NCBI RefSeq assembly: GCF_014982975.1 | Contig: NZ_JADCKL010000001.1 | Location: 434,001-498,000, forward strand | Length of the DNA stretch: 64,000 nucleotides | From: Claveliimonas monacensis | GTDB lineage: Bacteria > Bacillota > Clostridia > Lachnospirales > Lachnospiraceae | Direction: 5' to 3' | In this document: positions 24,289-32,344 of the stretch, in pieces | Position numbering within the stretch: position 1 is the stretch's first letter | Layout: each line of letters starts with the position of its first letter | Program-made: the position numbers and the translations under genes | The notes under the pieces: model-generated | The model's input: the letters and a program-made list of their open reading frames with translations, nothing else | What the model was told of the DNA's origin: nothing | Database searches by the model: none

Positions 24289-25020
24289 TCATTTCCTTCT
24301 CTTCGTAATGATTTTATCCGGATCGGTATGCCGCAAAAAGTATGCGTCCATATCCTCGATTCCTGTCATATTATCATTTAGTGACATATGTCTGGTTTTT
24401 GTGTAAACTTTGATCTTTTTTATTGTCTCCCAGCCGGAATCTATCCTGGTCTTCCGGATGATCCTGGTCACTTCATCCACATGGAAGGTGTATTCTCTTC
24501 CTGCTGTGGGTCTGACAGTTACAATGGCACCCTCAGTTGTTACCCGGAACCGCCATATCCGGAATCCCCAGGCAAGAAACGGGCTGGCCAGCAGAACAGA
24601 TACACTGGCGAATACTATAGAAAACATCAGACTTGCAATATCCAGCACGGTAATCAGCACCACCGGAAAAATAAGAGAGAAAACTGCCACAGCCACAATG
24701 ACATAATAGGTTTTTGACCAGTATACTTCCGTTTTCAGTCCGAGTTTCGTTTCAAACAGGACTTTGCCGCCATCATCAAAAAAGAGTACTTTTTTACCAC
24801 AGTTCTTTCCATACCGGGTAGCTTTATAGATCAGATCAAGCCTGTCCTGATCCGTCGCCTCTCCCGCATGTCGGATCCAACGGACAGAATCAGCGTATGC
24901 ATAAAAGCTCCCAAGGCAGGCTTCCCCGTCAAACCTTGCAATGTTTCCATTATCATCTTCAATTTGCACGTATCCCTTCGTACCTGTAACTTTCAACTTA
25001 CACCCGCCCCTCAAAGGCAT
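24289..25020 (-). CDS. Membrane protein with PH-like C-terminal region
   Basis: A 243-residue (from ATG 25020) protein. N-terminal soluble part (KGYVQIEDDNGNIARFDGE, KVLFFDDGGKVLFETK) is followed by two membrane segments (YYVIVAVAVFSLIFPVVLIT and SIVFASVSVLLASPFLAWG) and a C-terminal beta-rich region (TTEGAIVTVRPTAGREYTF, VDEVTRIIRKTRID) like a membrane-attached PH-type domain. I do not recognise the family with certainty. The start is uncertain: ATG 25020 lacks a strong ribosome-binding site; TTG near 24987 follows GAGGGG. Confidence 0.6.
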   Translation of the reverse strand: MPLRGGCKLKVTGTKGYVQIEDDNGNIARFDGEACLGSFYAYADSVRWIRHAGEATDQDRLDLIYKATRYGKNCGKKVLFFDDGGKVLFETKLGLKTEVYWSKTYYVIVAVAVFSLIFPVVLITVLDIASLMFSIVFASVSVLLASPFLAWGFRIWRFRVTTEGAIVTVRPTAGREYTFHVDEVTRIIRKTRIDSGWETIKKIKVYTKTRHMSLNDNMTGIEDMDAYFLRHTDPDKIITKRRK

Positions 25021-25069
25021 TCTCTGCCATGAACAGACTTTCACAGTCCCCGCTCTTAACGCTGTCTGA

Positions 25070-25513
25070 TCATAAAAGCCCCATTTCTTCCAATTCTTCG
25101 GCATCCTTCAGATTGCATATAATGACTGTAAAGTTCTCCGCAACAAATTCCGGTTCCTCATAAATATTTTCATTGATGCTTTCATCATAGTATCCTGTGG
25201 AAGTCCTCAGCAGAACATGTCCATACGTGTCTTTGTCAGAATTGCAGCTTAGTACAACAGTGCAGCCACAGCTCTCCAGCACAGGCAGCTGATACGCCTC
25301 TATCATTTTTTCCTCCCGGCAGTTTTTATATATTACCGGTATGTTGTCCGGCGTGAACCATTCTGATATTTCCAGCGCATTCCCTTCATCAGTGACATAG
25401 TATTTTCTTCCTGCTGGCTCAGGCTCACCCTTCTCTAAAAAAGAGAGATATTCTTGTGGAATCGGATAGCCAAACTCCCGGTCTGCCCAATCCTTAAAAT
25501 TCTGACGCATCAT
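25070..25513 (-). CDS. SMI1/KNR4 (SUKH) family protein
   Basis: A 147-residue SUKH-fold protein: FKDWADREFGYPIPQEYLSF, LEISEWFTPDNIP, LPVLESCGCTVVLSCNS and TYGHVLLRTSTGYYDES are typical. SUKH proteins are often immunity proteins to contact-dependent toxins, though no toxin is adjacent. Start ATG 25513 follows GGAAGGTGG. The promoter at 25607-25635 belongs to the shared promoter type of this island. Confidence 0.8.
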   Translation of the reverse strand: MMRQNFKDWADREFGYPIPQEYLSFLEKGEPEPAGRKYYVTDEGNALEISEWFTPDNIPVIYKNCREEKMIEAYQLPVLESCGCTVVLSCNSDKDTYGHVLLRTSTGYYDESINENIYEEPEFVAENFTVIICNLKDAEELEEMGLL

Positions 25514-25606
25514 ATTCCACACCACCTTCCGGCGTATAATAAATGTATATTTTGTAATAACGACTTTCTCATCTGCATCTAATAATGGTGCGGACTACTT
25601 TTCTCT

Positions 25607-25635
25607 ATTATATCATCTGATTATTCCCCTGTCAT
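25607..25635 (-). promoter_or_regulatory. Island-type promoter, copy D
   Basis: Minus strand ATGACA (25635-25630), 17-base spacer beginning GGGGAATA, perfect TATAAT (25612-25607). Nearly the same block occurs at 35542-35571 and 37637-37665. Confidence 0.75.
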
Positions 25636-25645
25636 TTTCATTCTC

Positions 25646-25750
25646 CTAATTTGAAATGGTCTGCCTTGATACAGAAACTCTTTCTGACAGTTCTTCCTGT
25701 GACAGATTTACTTCCGCCCGATATTTTTTTATCTGTTTACCAAGCTCCAT
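25646..25750 (-). pseudogene. XRE-type helix-turn-helix regulator, N-terminal remnant
   Basis: A 34-codon frame from ATG 25750 (AGGAG 9 bases upstream): MELGKQIKKYRAEVNLSQEE then LSERVSVSRQTISN, then TAG. This is the helix-turn-helix of a Cro/CI-type repressor, cut right after the recognition helix where WE would follow. The rest of the domain is missing downstream, so it is a truncated gene. Confidence 0.7.
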
Positions 25751-25880
25751 CTTTTTCATCTCCTGGTATCCAAATCATAATTAAAGTGATGTTATATATC
25801 AATCAAATTTTGTTGACATACCAGTATAAATGCTGTCAAAATCCTTTGACAGTAATACAAATAAGGCAATTCATTCCAAC

Positions 25881-26207
25881 TCAGCTTACAAAATATGTTT
25901 CTTCTATTTTATGATATCTCCAGACAACCAGAGCGATGCCCACAGTACAGGTCAGCGCAAAGATCAAAACAGAATAAGCTGGTGAAAAGAACGCAATCAT
26001 CCCGCCTATAAACAGGGGGATGGCACATACACACCACATCTTACCTATTGCATGATTATAGGCTTTTACATCCTTTATCTTTGATTCAGGAATTTGAACG
26101 CCGCCCCAAAGCCACATGGGCTTTTTCCTGTTCATGGCATAAATACCAATGAGTATAAACAGTACGGCTGCTGACCACATGATGATGAAATATATTCCAT
26201 TATTCAT
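25881..26207 (-). CDS. Small membrane protein (DUF3784-like, tentative)
   Basis: A 108-residue protein with three hydrophobic segments (IMWSAAVLFILIGIYAM, CVCAIPLFIGGMIAFF, LIFALTCTVGIALVVW). The cytoplasmic loop MWLWGGVQIPESKIKDVKAY followed by NHAIGKMW resembles DUF3784 proteins, which have a similar WSG and AYN pattern. Function unknown. Start ATG 26207 follows GGAGTGG. Confidence 0.65.
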   Translation of the reverse strand: MNNGIYFIIMWSAAVLFILIGIYAMNRKKPMWLWGGVQIPESKIKDVKAYNHAIGKMWCVCAIPLFIGGMIAFFSPAYSVLIFALTCTVGIALVVWRYHKIEETYFVS

Positions 26208-26279
26208 AACCACTCCTCCAATCCTCAAGATCCCGATCCTGCGCGATTAATGACATTTTGGGTCATATTTTCTTTATCG

Positions 26280-26416
26280 CTAAATCGTATACGCTTTGGG
26301 GAAATTTGCTTTTAGCTCTGAACATACTTTGTCAAAGTTGCTTATGCCATTCGTATATAGCCATTATTGAGTTGCTCTTGGTATATCTCTAAACACTTTT
26401 GAATATCATCTGCCAT
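26280..26416 (-). pseudogene. DUF7000-like gene remnant
   Basis: From ATG 26416 (GAGGGG upstream) the frame reads MADDIQKCLEIYQEQLNNGY then IRMA and a stop; homology continues in another frame with ISNFDKVCSELKANFPKAY. Proteins of this type normally have EYKxQLxxGxIQKAYKxI at this place and run to about 120-180 residues. Only about 40 codons remain and the frame is broken. Confidence 0.6.
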
Positions 26417-26441
26417 TTTCAACCCCTCTATAAATTAGGAT

Positions 26442-26924
26442 TCATAAATTAAGTTTCATATATATGGAAGTATTCATAGGGCTGTCATTATAGCTGTTTA
26501 TCTCATAAAAGCCATATTTCTTGTACATATGTATTGCACTTTTCAAAAACGGAAGTGTATCTAATAACATGTACGAATACCCGATTTTCTTCGCATCATC
26601 TATGATCTTCTCAACTAACAGATTGCCGATTTTTCGTCCTCTGAATGCAGGTCTTACATAGAGGCGTTTCATTTCACAATTCTGACTATCCATTTTTCTA
26701 AGTCCGATACAACCGGCTAATTCTTCATCACAATAAGCCAGATATAATCTTCCATCCGGCAGACCGTATTTTTTCTCCAAATGTTCCATTTCTTCACTGT
26801 AATTCTGGATATCCAGGTATTCCTGGAAGGAAGGATCATTTTCAACCAGCATATCCGTATATTCTTCAAATAATCTTCTTACTTCTTCAGCCCGATCGTA
26901 AGCAGATACTATTTTTATTCCCAT
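26442..26924 (-). CDS. GNAT family N-acetyltransferase
   Basis: A 160-residue acetyltransferase. MGIKIVSAYDRAEEVRRLFE, GRLYLAYCDEELAGCIGLRK, CEMKRLYVRPAFRGRKIGNL (acetyl-CoA loop RGRKIG), and YSYMLLDTLPFLKSAIHMYK are diagnostic of the GCN5 fold. Substrate unknown. Start ATG 26924 follows GGAGAG. It is one of six GNAT genes between 26 and 37.6 kb. Confidence 0.9.
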   Translation of the reverse strand: MGIKIVSAYDRAEEVRRLFEEYTDMLVENDPSFQEYLDIQNYSEEMEHLEKKYGLPDGRLYLAYCDEELAGCIGLRKMDSQNCEMKRLYVRPAFRGRKIGNLLVEKIIDDAKKIGYSYMLLDTLPFLKSAIHMYKKYGFYEINSYNDSPMNTSIYMKLNL

Positions 26925-26965
26925 AACCGTCTCTCCTGTGTTTTTTCGGTTTGCCGAACCAGAAT

Positions 26966-27166
26966 TTATCTGTGTTTCTTTTTTGTTCTTTCTTTTTCTA
27001 ATACTATAATCGCAAATATCGCCATAGAAAATCCGATAACACAGACGGCTGTGCCGCCAAGTGAAATCGTAGAATTTATAAATCCCGTCATCCCATTTAC
27101 CACAGCTAAAATAATCAAACCGAAACATATTACTAATGCGACTTTAGAGTGTCTTATAAAAACCAG
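26966..27166 (-). pseudogene. Possible membrane-protein remnant without start codon
   Basis: An open frame of 66 codons reads FIRHSKVALVICFGLIILAV, then NGMTGFINSTISLGGTAVCV and IGFSMAIFAIIVLEKERTKK with stop at 26966. Two hydrophobic stretches look real, but no ATG, GTG or suitable TTG with a ribosome-binding site precedes them. Its 5' part overlaps the end of the neighbouring small gene. Likely the tail of a gene truncated at its start. Confidence 0.4.
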
Positions 27167-27336
27167 TTAAACGGATTTAATAGTTCCAGGAAAAAATGCA
27201 GGAAAATATCCTTAAATTTTTCTTTGGCATATGCCTTCCCTTTCCTGGTACTAAAAAGTGCACGTATGAGTGAAATCAATACAATTACTGGAATATATAT
27301 AATTAGTACAAGAATGATAATTTGAATCAATTCCAT
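27154..27336 (-). CDS. Small membrane protein
   Basis: A 60-residue protein, one long hydrophobic segment (IQIIILVLIIYIPVIVLISL) followed by a basic-amphipathic tail (STRKGKAYAKEKFKDIFLHF). Start ATG 27336 follows AAGGGG. No family recognised. It lies within a run of small accessory genes. Confidence 0.55.
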   Translation of the reverse strand: MELIQIIILVLIIYIPVIVLISLIRALFSTRKGKAYAKEKFKDIFLHFFLELLNPFNWFL

Positions 27337-27396
27337 AATTCCCCTTCTGATCAAAAGCTGTTACCTGCCTTTGTCCATACAAAAGCAATTCCAGAT

Positions 27397-27771
27397 CTAT
27401 CTATGTCCGGTTTTTATATATTCTATCAGCGCGTCCACGTCATCGAAATCGTCATAATCACCATTTATGCCTTCGCGGTGATAAATCACTCCATTTTTCT
27501 CATTCCTTTCAAGACAGTCCAAAAGGTAATCCTCTCCATACCTTCTGGCAAATTCTGTGAATACAAATGGTTTTATTTTACTTAACAAGCCTTTTGTGCA
27601 TTTATCCTTGCACTCATAACAATGCTCAATCCCTTTAGAAATTGAACATTTCCTGTTTTCACACCACTCCTTATCCGGACATTCACCCGAATCGCAGCCG
27701 GCACACGTCTCATTTTCAGAGCACAAACAACAGGCAAGGCCACAGCGGGCAATTCCTAACTCTCGTCTCAT
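27397..27771 (-). CDS. DUF3795 cysteine-rich protein, copy 1
   Basis: A 124-residue protein with many cysteines arranged as in DUF3795: IARCGLACCLCSENETCAGC, CPDKEWCENRKCSISKGIEH and CYECKDKC, consistent with metal or iron-sulphur binding. The second half is helical (YGEDYLLDCLERNEKNGV). Function unknown. Start ATG 27771 follows GGAGAGG. A diverged second DUF3795 gene lies 0.8 kb upstream. Confidence 0.82.
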   Translation of the reverse strand: MRRELGIARCGLACCLCSENETCAGCDSGECPDKEWCENRKCSISKGIEHCYECKDKCTKGLLSKIKPFVFTEFARRYGEDYLLDCLERNEKNGVIYHREGINGDYDDFDDVDALIEYIKTGHR

Positions 27772-27810
27772 AAAACACCTCTCCATTTCAGATCTAAACT
27801 TTTATTCCTG

Positions 27811-28518
27811 CTATTTGCAAAATGAAATATCCCGAACACCAAATGTATCCGTCCATAAAGGCATATAACCGCTTCGGATGGCAACTGCCTGTGATGCGAT
27901 ATTGGTTACTGAAGCACTGTAAAACGGTATTTTCCCTTGTTTCAATATTTCAACAGTCAGATTACGTACCAATAGAGAAGCCAGTTTTTTCCCTCGAAAC
28001 TCCTTCTTAACATCAATTCCAACTTCCCGCAGTTCGCTATTTACATAGGACGCCCCTGCTAATGCAATAATATCCTTATCTTTCTTAGCGTAGAGAACAA
28101 TGCATGTCGAAGTATTGCCATTTTCATCGAATGACAGTGAATTATCAAATCCTTTTATCCCATATAGTTTCCGTATTTCATCGGCAACGACTAATTCATA
28201 CGTATAGCCTTCAATAAAAGGCAATCGTTCCATCTGGTTCATATCCGGGACATAATAAAGTGTCTGACCAAACACATAATGACTTTCATATAGCTCATCC
28301 CGGCTTTTTCCGTCAAGGTGCCTCTTTCCATCAGAAAACATATCTGAAGACAACGTAATAATATCTGTATCTCCAACACTGAGAATTTTTATATACTTCT
28401 CTGGTTTCGTAGCATCCTCAATAAAAACCGTTTCACCCGTATGTAAATCCTGCATGCTGCAATTCATTTGTTCCGCAATATATCTATAAACTGTCTCTCT
28501 GATATCCTGTCGCCGCAT
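27811..28518 (-). CDS. GNAT-domain acetyltransferase with N-terminal extension
   Basis: A 235-residue protein. Residues about 1-100 form an extra domain (TVYRYIAEQMNCSMQDLHTG, DIITLSSDMFSDGKRHLDG); residues about 110-235 are a GNAT fold with CIVLYAKKDKDIIALAGASY, VGIDVKKEFRGKKLASLLVR (acetyl-CoA loop) and FYSASVTNIASQAVAIRSGY. Start ATG 28518 follows GGAG; the bases around the start resemble the island terminator repeat. Substrate unknown. Confidence 0.82.
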   Translation of the reverse strand: MRRQDIRETVYRYIAEQMNCSMQDLHTGETVFIEDATKPEKYIKILSVGDTDIITLSSDMFSDGKRHLDGKSRDELYESHYVFGQTLYYVPDMNQMERLPFIEGYTYELVVADEIRKLYGIKGFDNSLSFDENGNTSTCIVLYAKKDKDIIALAGASYVNSELREVGIDVKKEFRGKKLASLLVRNLTVEILKQGKIPFYSASVTNIASQAVAIRSGYMPLWTDTFGVRDISFCK

Positions 28519-28554
28519 CTTCTGTCCACTCCCTGTCCAAAGACTTTGCTTCAT

Positions 28555-28887
28555 TCATTCTTTCAAATTCTTCAAAGCAGCCGGATTGTTCTCCAGGATC
28601 GCTCCAACAGTAGGACAGCTTTCTAAATCCAGACAGTCGCCACAAGTAGCAACGCCCTTTTTCAATGCACACTGACGAACGCCGCACATACTATCACAAA
28701 ATACAGTTTTCGCTCCGTCGACACGACACCCCTGGCAGTTAATATGTTCGGGAAGAATAGGTGCATGATTCAATTCAGCCCATTGCTTTGCCGTTTTTAT
28801 TCGCAACTCCTGGTCATCATTAATTGTCGCAAGATATGCATCACAGTTTTCACAATTCAGTCCACAATATGCAATCATTTTATTCAT
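28555..28887 (-). CDS. DUF3795 cysteine-rich protein, copy 2
   Basis: A 110-residue protein: MIAYCGLNCENCDAYLATIN, INCQGCRVDG, FCDSMCGVRQCALKKGVATC, GDCLDLESCPTV. The CGLxCxxC start and following pairs of cysteines fit DUF3795, probably metal binding. It overlaps the upstream small membrane gene by 8 bases and is 36 bases before the GNAT gene downstream, so these form one transcript. Confidence 0.85.
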   Translation of the reverse strand: MNKMIAYCGLNCENCDAYLATINDDQELRIKTAKQWAELNHAPILPEHINCQGCRVDGAKTVFCDSMCGVRQCALKKGVATCGDCLDLESCPTVGAILENNPAALKNLKE

Positions 28888-29068
28888 TGTCTTCACCATT
28901 CTCTTTTTTCAGTAGTGCTTCAAGTTGTAAATCTTCTGATAGCTTTTTACCTGTTATATTTTTATAAGCTTCTTTTATTCCATTTTTTACAGCCCATTTA
29001 ATAACAAAATATAATGCAATCAGTACAATGATTGCTGTACCGGCACTAATTCCTAATTCTTGAAACAT
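28880..29068 (-). CDS. Small single-span membrane protein (DUF6019-like)
   Basis: A 62-residue protein with one membrane helix (AGTAIIVLIALYFVIKWAVK) and a charged cytoplasmic tail. The segment ALYFVIKWAVKNGIKEAYKN is shared by a family of tiny clostridial membrane proteins (I believe DUF6019). Function unknown. The gene overlaps the DUF3795 gene by 8 bases. Confidence 0.6.
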   Translation of the reverse strand: MFQELGISAGTAIIVLIALYFVIKWAVKNGIKEAYKNITGKKLSEDLQLEALLKKENGEDNE

Positions 29069-29106
29069 TTTGATTTATCCTCCACAATTCCAGGTTTTCT
29101 GATTCT

Positions 29107-29832
29107 TTATAAGCTGTCCCTCTTTAATAGTCTGTCCAGTAATAAAAGTCTATTGTTTATGAACATTTCTGTAACTTGATAACTTTCTGTTTCCTCGTAC
29201 TCACATAAATGTATTCTTCCATTTTCAAAACTGTATATATCGGCATCGGGTATCCCTAATAGAATGGGGGAATGCGTAACTATAAAAAACTGTGCCCCTT
29301 CCTTTGCGCACCTATGTATTTCCATTAACAATGTAAGCTGTCTCTGAGGAGACAATGCTGCTTCCGGCTCATCAAAAAGATATAAACCATTTGCCCGCAG
29401 ATTATTCTGCGCTAGTGCCAGGAAACTCTCTCCATGTGACATTTTGTGATATTTAGCTGAGGGATGACTTATATCAGCATATTCCTCTTCCTGCGTTGCA
29501 ACATTATAGAAACTTTCAGCTCTAAGGAAATAGCCCCATTTTTCTTTCCTGTATCCTCTGGAAATGGTTATTGCATCATACAATTCTGAGTGCGTATCAT
29601 GTGTAGAAAAAACATAATTCTTTGTTCCGCCTTCTGGATTAAATCCATAGGCTACAGCAAGGGCTTCCAGTAATGTTGATTTACCACTGCCATTTTCTCC
29701 AACAAAAAAAGTAACCGGCTTATTAAAATCAAGCCTCTCAATTCCCTTAAACGCTTCTATTTTCTTCAAGTAACTGTTGTTATCAATTTTATCCCAATTG
29801 AAAATTACCCTTTGTATAAACTGATTATTCAT
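29107..29832 (-). CDS. AAA family (SMC/ABC-like) ATPase
   Basis: A 241-residue ATPase. Walker A VTFFVGENGSGKSTLLEALA (near residue 45), signature-like YHKMSHGESFLALAQNNL, Walker B GLYLFDEPEAALSPQRQLTL and the histidine loop FFIVTHSPILLGIPDA are complete. It is of the stand-alone AAA_21/YhaN-related group found alone or in defence systems such as RloC- or Lamassu-like sets, but no nuclease or partner is adjacent; the next gene is of unknown type. Start ATG 29832 follows GAAGGTGG. Confidence 0.85.
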   Translation of the reverse strand: MNNQFIQRVIFNWDKIDNNSYLKKIEAFKGIERLDFNKPVTFFVGENGSGKSTLLEALAVAYGFNPEGGTKNYVFSTHDTHSELYDAITISRGYRKEKWGYFLRAESFYNVATQEEEYADISHPSAKYHKMSHGESFLALAQNNLRANGLYLFDEPEAALSPQRQLTLLMEIHRCAKEGAQFFIVTHSPILLGIPDADIYSFENGRIHLCEYEETESYQVTEMFINNRLLLLDRLLKRDSL

Positions 29833-29959
29833 CGAGCCACCTTCTCTCCTGGAAAACGAAATTTCCAGTTCATGCAAATATAAAGGATCAATATCAATGT
29901 AATCTTGTGTGCAGATAAATTGGTATTTTCCATTCGACAAGTTAGGATTTGTCTATATA

Positions 29960-30517
29960 TTACACTTTACTTATCAACTTTCCTGAAAAATCAATTTCAT
30001 AAAAATTTCCTTCAAAATCATGTAGCTTAATTGAGTTCTCACATAACTCAAATGCCTTTTTATCTGACATAGATACAAATATATCTTTACCCGAAAATGA
30101 CCATTTCTTATTGAAATTAAAGTCTAACATGGTTATTTCTATTTCTCCATAAACGATATAACCGTTCTGTACTCTGTATATTCCATAATTACAGCCAAAA
30201 CAATCAAATTCTTTGAACTTTATCATAGTACCATCATTTATATTCAACTGAACAATAGCGTCATTTTGTAAGATGGTTAAAATTTTATCCTCAAGCACAG
30301 CACAATCTTTGTCATAGCTATAAAAATCGCCTATCAATGCAATGCTGATTGCTTTGCTGAACAAATCTATTTGTATAGAAAAAACCTTATACATATCACT
30401 ATGTTTTAAGTGCCTTGGATTTATCACCAAATCATATGGTTTATTATCCGTTGACTCAACAGTGTATGTTGTATCTATGGAGATATTTATACTACATATA
30501 TCATTGTGTAATATCAT
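29960..30517 (-). CDS. Hypothetical protein, beta-rich
   Basis: A 185-residue soluble protein of unrecognised family. Alternating short hydrophobic strands (VFSIQIDLFSKAISIALIGD, NGYIVYGEIEITMLDFNFNK, FVSMSDKKAFELCENSIKLH) suggest beta-propeller-like repeats. Base composition is strongly AT-rich compared with core genes. It is upstream of the AAA ATPase gene, separated by the junction motif at 29937-29960. Confidence 0.55.
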   Translation of the reverse strand: MILHNDICSINISIDTTYTVESTDNKPYDLVINPRHLKHSDMYKVFSIQIDLFSKAISIALIGDFYSYDKDCAVLEDKILTILQNDAIVQLNINDGTMIKFKEFDCFGCNYGIYRVQNGYIVYGEIEITMLDFNFNKKWSFSGKDIFVSMSDKKAFELCENSIKLHDFEGNFYEIDFSGKLISKV

Positions 30518-30599
30518 ATTATTTGCCCCACTACAAATTCCACTTTTCTGCTCTGCAACTTAGGACTTTTGCTCTACTTAACTCCTTGATAACCGAAAT

Positions 30600-31052
30600 T
30601 TATCTGTGAATATACATTCTTGTCATATTAAGCTCATTGTCCCCTTGAACCATACACAGAAATTCCCAGCCGTATCTTTCATAAAAACTCTCATGATCTG
30701 TAATCAAATAGATTGGAGTAATTCCTTTAGACTTCATATCTTTCACAACTATATCCAGCAGTTGTCCTGCGATCCCTTGACAACGATATTCCTTTTCCGT
30801 ATATACCGCACATACATTTGGCTTAAGGTCTTTCCTGTCATGAAAATCATTTTCAATCACGCCAAGGCCGCCTACAATGCACTCTCTGTCTAAACAAAGA
30901 TACCAACCGTATTCTGTTTCATAATTAAGATAGGCTTCCATACACTCAAGATAAGCCTCTTGCGGCACTTTCCATTTCTCATGAAACCATGCAGCCGCTT
31001 TTTCTTTTAATTCCGGCTTTTGTCTTAAAGTAACGTAGGTATATTCTTTCAT
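30600..31052 (-). CDS. GNAT family N-acetyltransferase
   Basis: A 150-residue acetyltransferase: KEYTYVTLRQKPELKEKAAA, YGWYLCLDRECIVGGLGVIE, PNVCAVYTEKEYRCQGIAGQ (acetyl-CoA loop RCQGIAG) and PIYLITDHESFYERYGWEFL. It resembles the GNATs annotated as aminoglycoside-like acetyltransferases in gut Clostridia, but the substrate is unknown. It ends with HR and a TAA that lies within the recurrent junction motif. Confidence 0.9.
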   Translation of the reverse strand: MKEYTYVTLRQKPELKEKAAAWFHEKWKVPQEAYLECMEAYLNYETEYGWYLCLDRECIVGGLGVIENDFHDRKDLKPNVCAVYTEKEYRCQGIAGQLLDIVVKDMKSKGITPIYLITDHESFYERYGWEFLCMVQGDNELNMTRMYIHR

Positions 31053-31074
31053 AGTGTCCTCCGTAAATCAGGAT

Positions 31075-31353
31075 TTATCGCTTCTTTACAAGCCAATTAT
31101 CATTTTGTGTTCTTCTTTCTGCATAATAACCACATGGCATGTCTTTAAGAACACCTACAGAATTGTCTAAATCGAACACTTCTTTTAGAGATACCACTCT
31201 CGCTTCATCTATATCATGTCTTGAACCACACAAGAATTGCCACATCCCATCATCTTCATCATGTGATACATATAAAATGGGTTCGTCATCGTCTATAATA
31301 TGGCAGCAGATTATCGTGGCTGTATCAGGTGCATCATAAAAAGGAAAATCCAT
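31075..31353 (-). CDS. Hypothetical protein, small acidic
   Basis: A 92-residue acidic protein: MDFPFYDAPDTATIICCHII, ILYVSHDEDDGMWQFLCGSR, VSLKEVFDLDNSVGVLKDMP. The HDEDDGMWQFLCG core is like that of small immunity or SMI1-associated proteins (DUF2185-like), but I cannot assign it. Start ATG 31353 follows AAAGGA. Its stop codon TAA lies inside the junction motif at 31061-31083. Confidence 0.6.
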   Translation of the reverse strand: MDFPFYDAPDTATIICCHIIDDDEPILYVSHDEDDGMWQFLCGSRHDIDEARVVSLKEVFDLDNSVGVLKDMPCGYYAERRTQNDNWLVKKR

Positions 31354-31489
31354 ATGCAACATTCCTTTCAAATCAAGATTTTTTAACTAAGATGTGCTTC
31401 TATTTTGATCTATCGCTATGCCATCAATAACATTCGCATTATCTATTGCCATTTTCCTTTCCTCCTTATATCAGGATCGGCAGATACCT

Positions 31490-31846
31490 TTATCCTTTTA
31501 AACTTTCCAATTCTACTAAAGAAAGTTCTTTAACCAATATTGCGTTTTTATTTGTATCAAGTGAATACTGTTCGACTTTTTTCAAAGCTACAAAATAATC
31601 GGCATCACCTATAATTGTATCTTTAGATGTACTAACAAGCACCAGCTTCCACTCCGCTACCGGCTTTCCATCAACTTTATACTCTGACTGTGGATTTTTA
31701 GGTAATGCTGTTTTAGTGCCCTCAGTTAAAGCTATTGCGCCAAACGGACTACCATCAGGTTTTCCATAGAATTTTGGTGTGGCGTTATAAGCATCACTCC
31801 AATCGACGCTCTCTTTTTTCCCTTTTAACTTATCAAATAATCCCAT
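31490..31846 (-). CDS. Hypothetical protein, conserved-looking
   Basis: A 118-residue soluble protein starting MGLFDKLKGKKESVDWSDAY, then FYGKPDGSPFGAIALTEGTK and AEWKLVLVSTSKDTIIGDAD. The MGLFDKLKGK start is common in unrelated small phage- or stress-type proteins. Family not recognised. GGGAGG precedes ATG 31846. It is just downstream of the broken DUF3592 gene. Confidence 0.6.
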   Translation of the reverse strand: MGLFDKLKGKKESVDWSDAYNATPKFYGKPDGSPFGAIALTEGTKTALPKNPQSEYKVDGKPVAEWKLVLVSTSKDTIIGDADYFVALKKVEQYSLDTNKNAILVKELSLVELESLKG

Positions 31847-31866
31847 TACTTTACCTCCCTTCCAAT

Positions 31867-32327
31867 TCACCTGTTTTTAAATTCTCTATAAAACTTTATC
31901 CATGGTTTTCCAAAGGTGTGATATGCTATTGGCATATAAACACAGAGAATGAGTAAAACCGGAACTAAAATAGCACCAATCCCCCCGACGCCAACTTCTA
32001 TATTTCTAATATTGGAATCCTCTTCTTCAGTCACTTTAATAATATCCTGTGCATCATTTACATACACTTTTACTTCATCGCCGAATTCATAATTCTCAGG
32101 AGATAAACCGTAATCTTCAAGTGCATACTCATATTTTTTAGAGTCATGCGTCCAATAGAAGTTACCATCATAATCTGCCCGTGCCATCACATAGCCAGTT
32201 GCTCCGTCCGGAGTATTGGCCTTTTCTGCCCTTTTTGAGAACGGGGCATTAATTACGAGCGATAAAAATGCAATCATAACAGGAATACAGCATACTTAAG
32301 TCCCGCCAAAACTCCTGTTAAATTCAT
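31867..32327 (-). pseudogene. DUF3592-like membrane protein with frameshift in first membrane helix
   Basis: A good ribosome-binding site GGAGA precedes ATG 32327, giving MNLTGVLAGLKYAVFLL, where the frame stops at a TGA. One base away the homology continues as IAFLSLVINAPFSKRAEKAN, YDGNFYWTHDSKKYEYALED, and ends with a second helix GVGGIGAILVPVLLILCVYM. DUF3592 proteins have exactly this two-helix layout. So a single base deletion near 32277 splits it; the larger part could start at ATG 32277 without its first helix. Confidence 0.7.
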
Positions 32328-32344
32328 AAATAAGTCTCCTGTTC

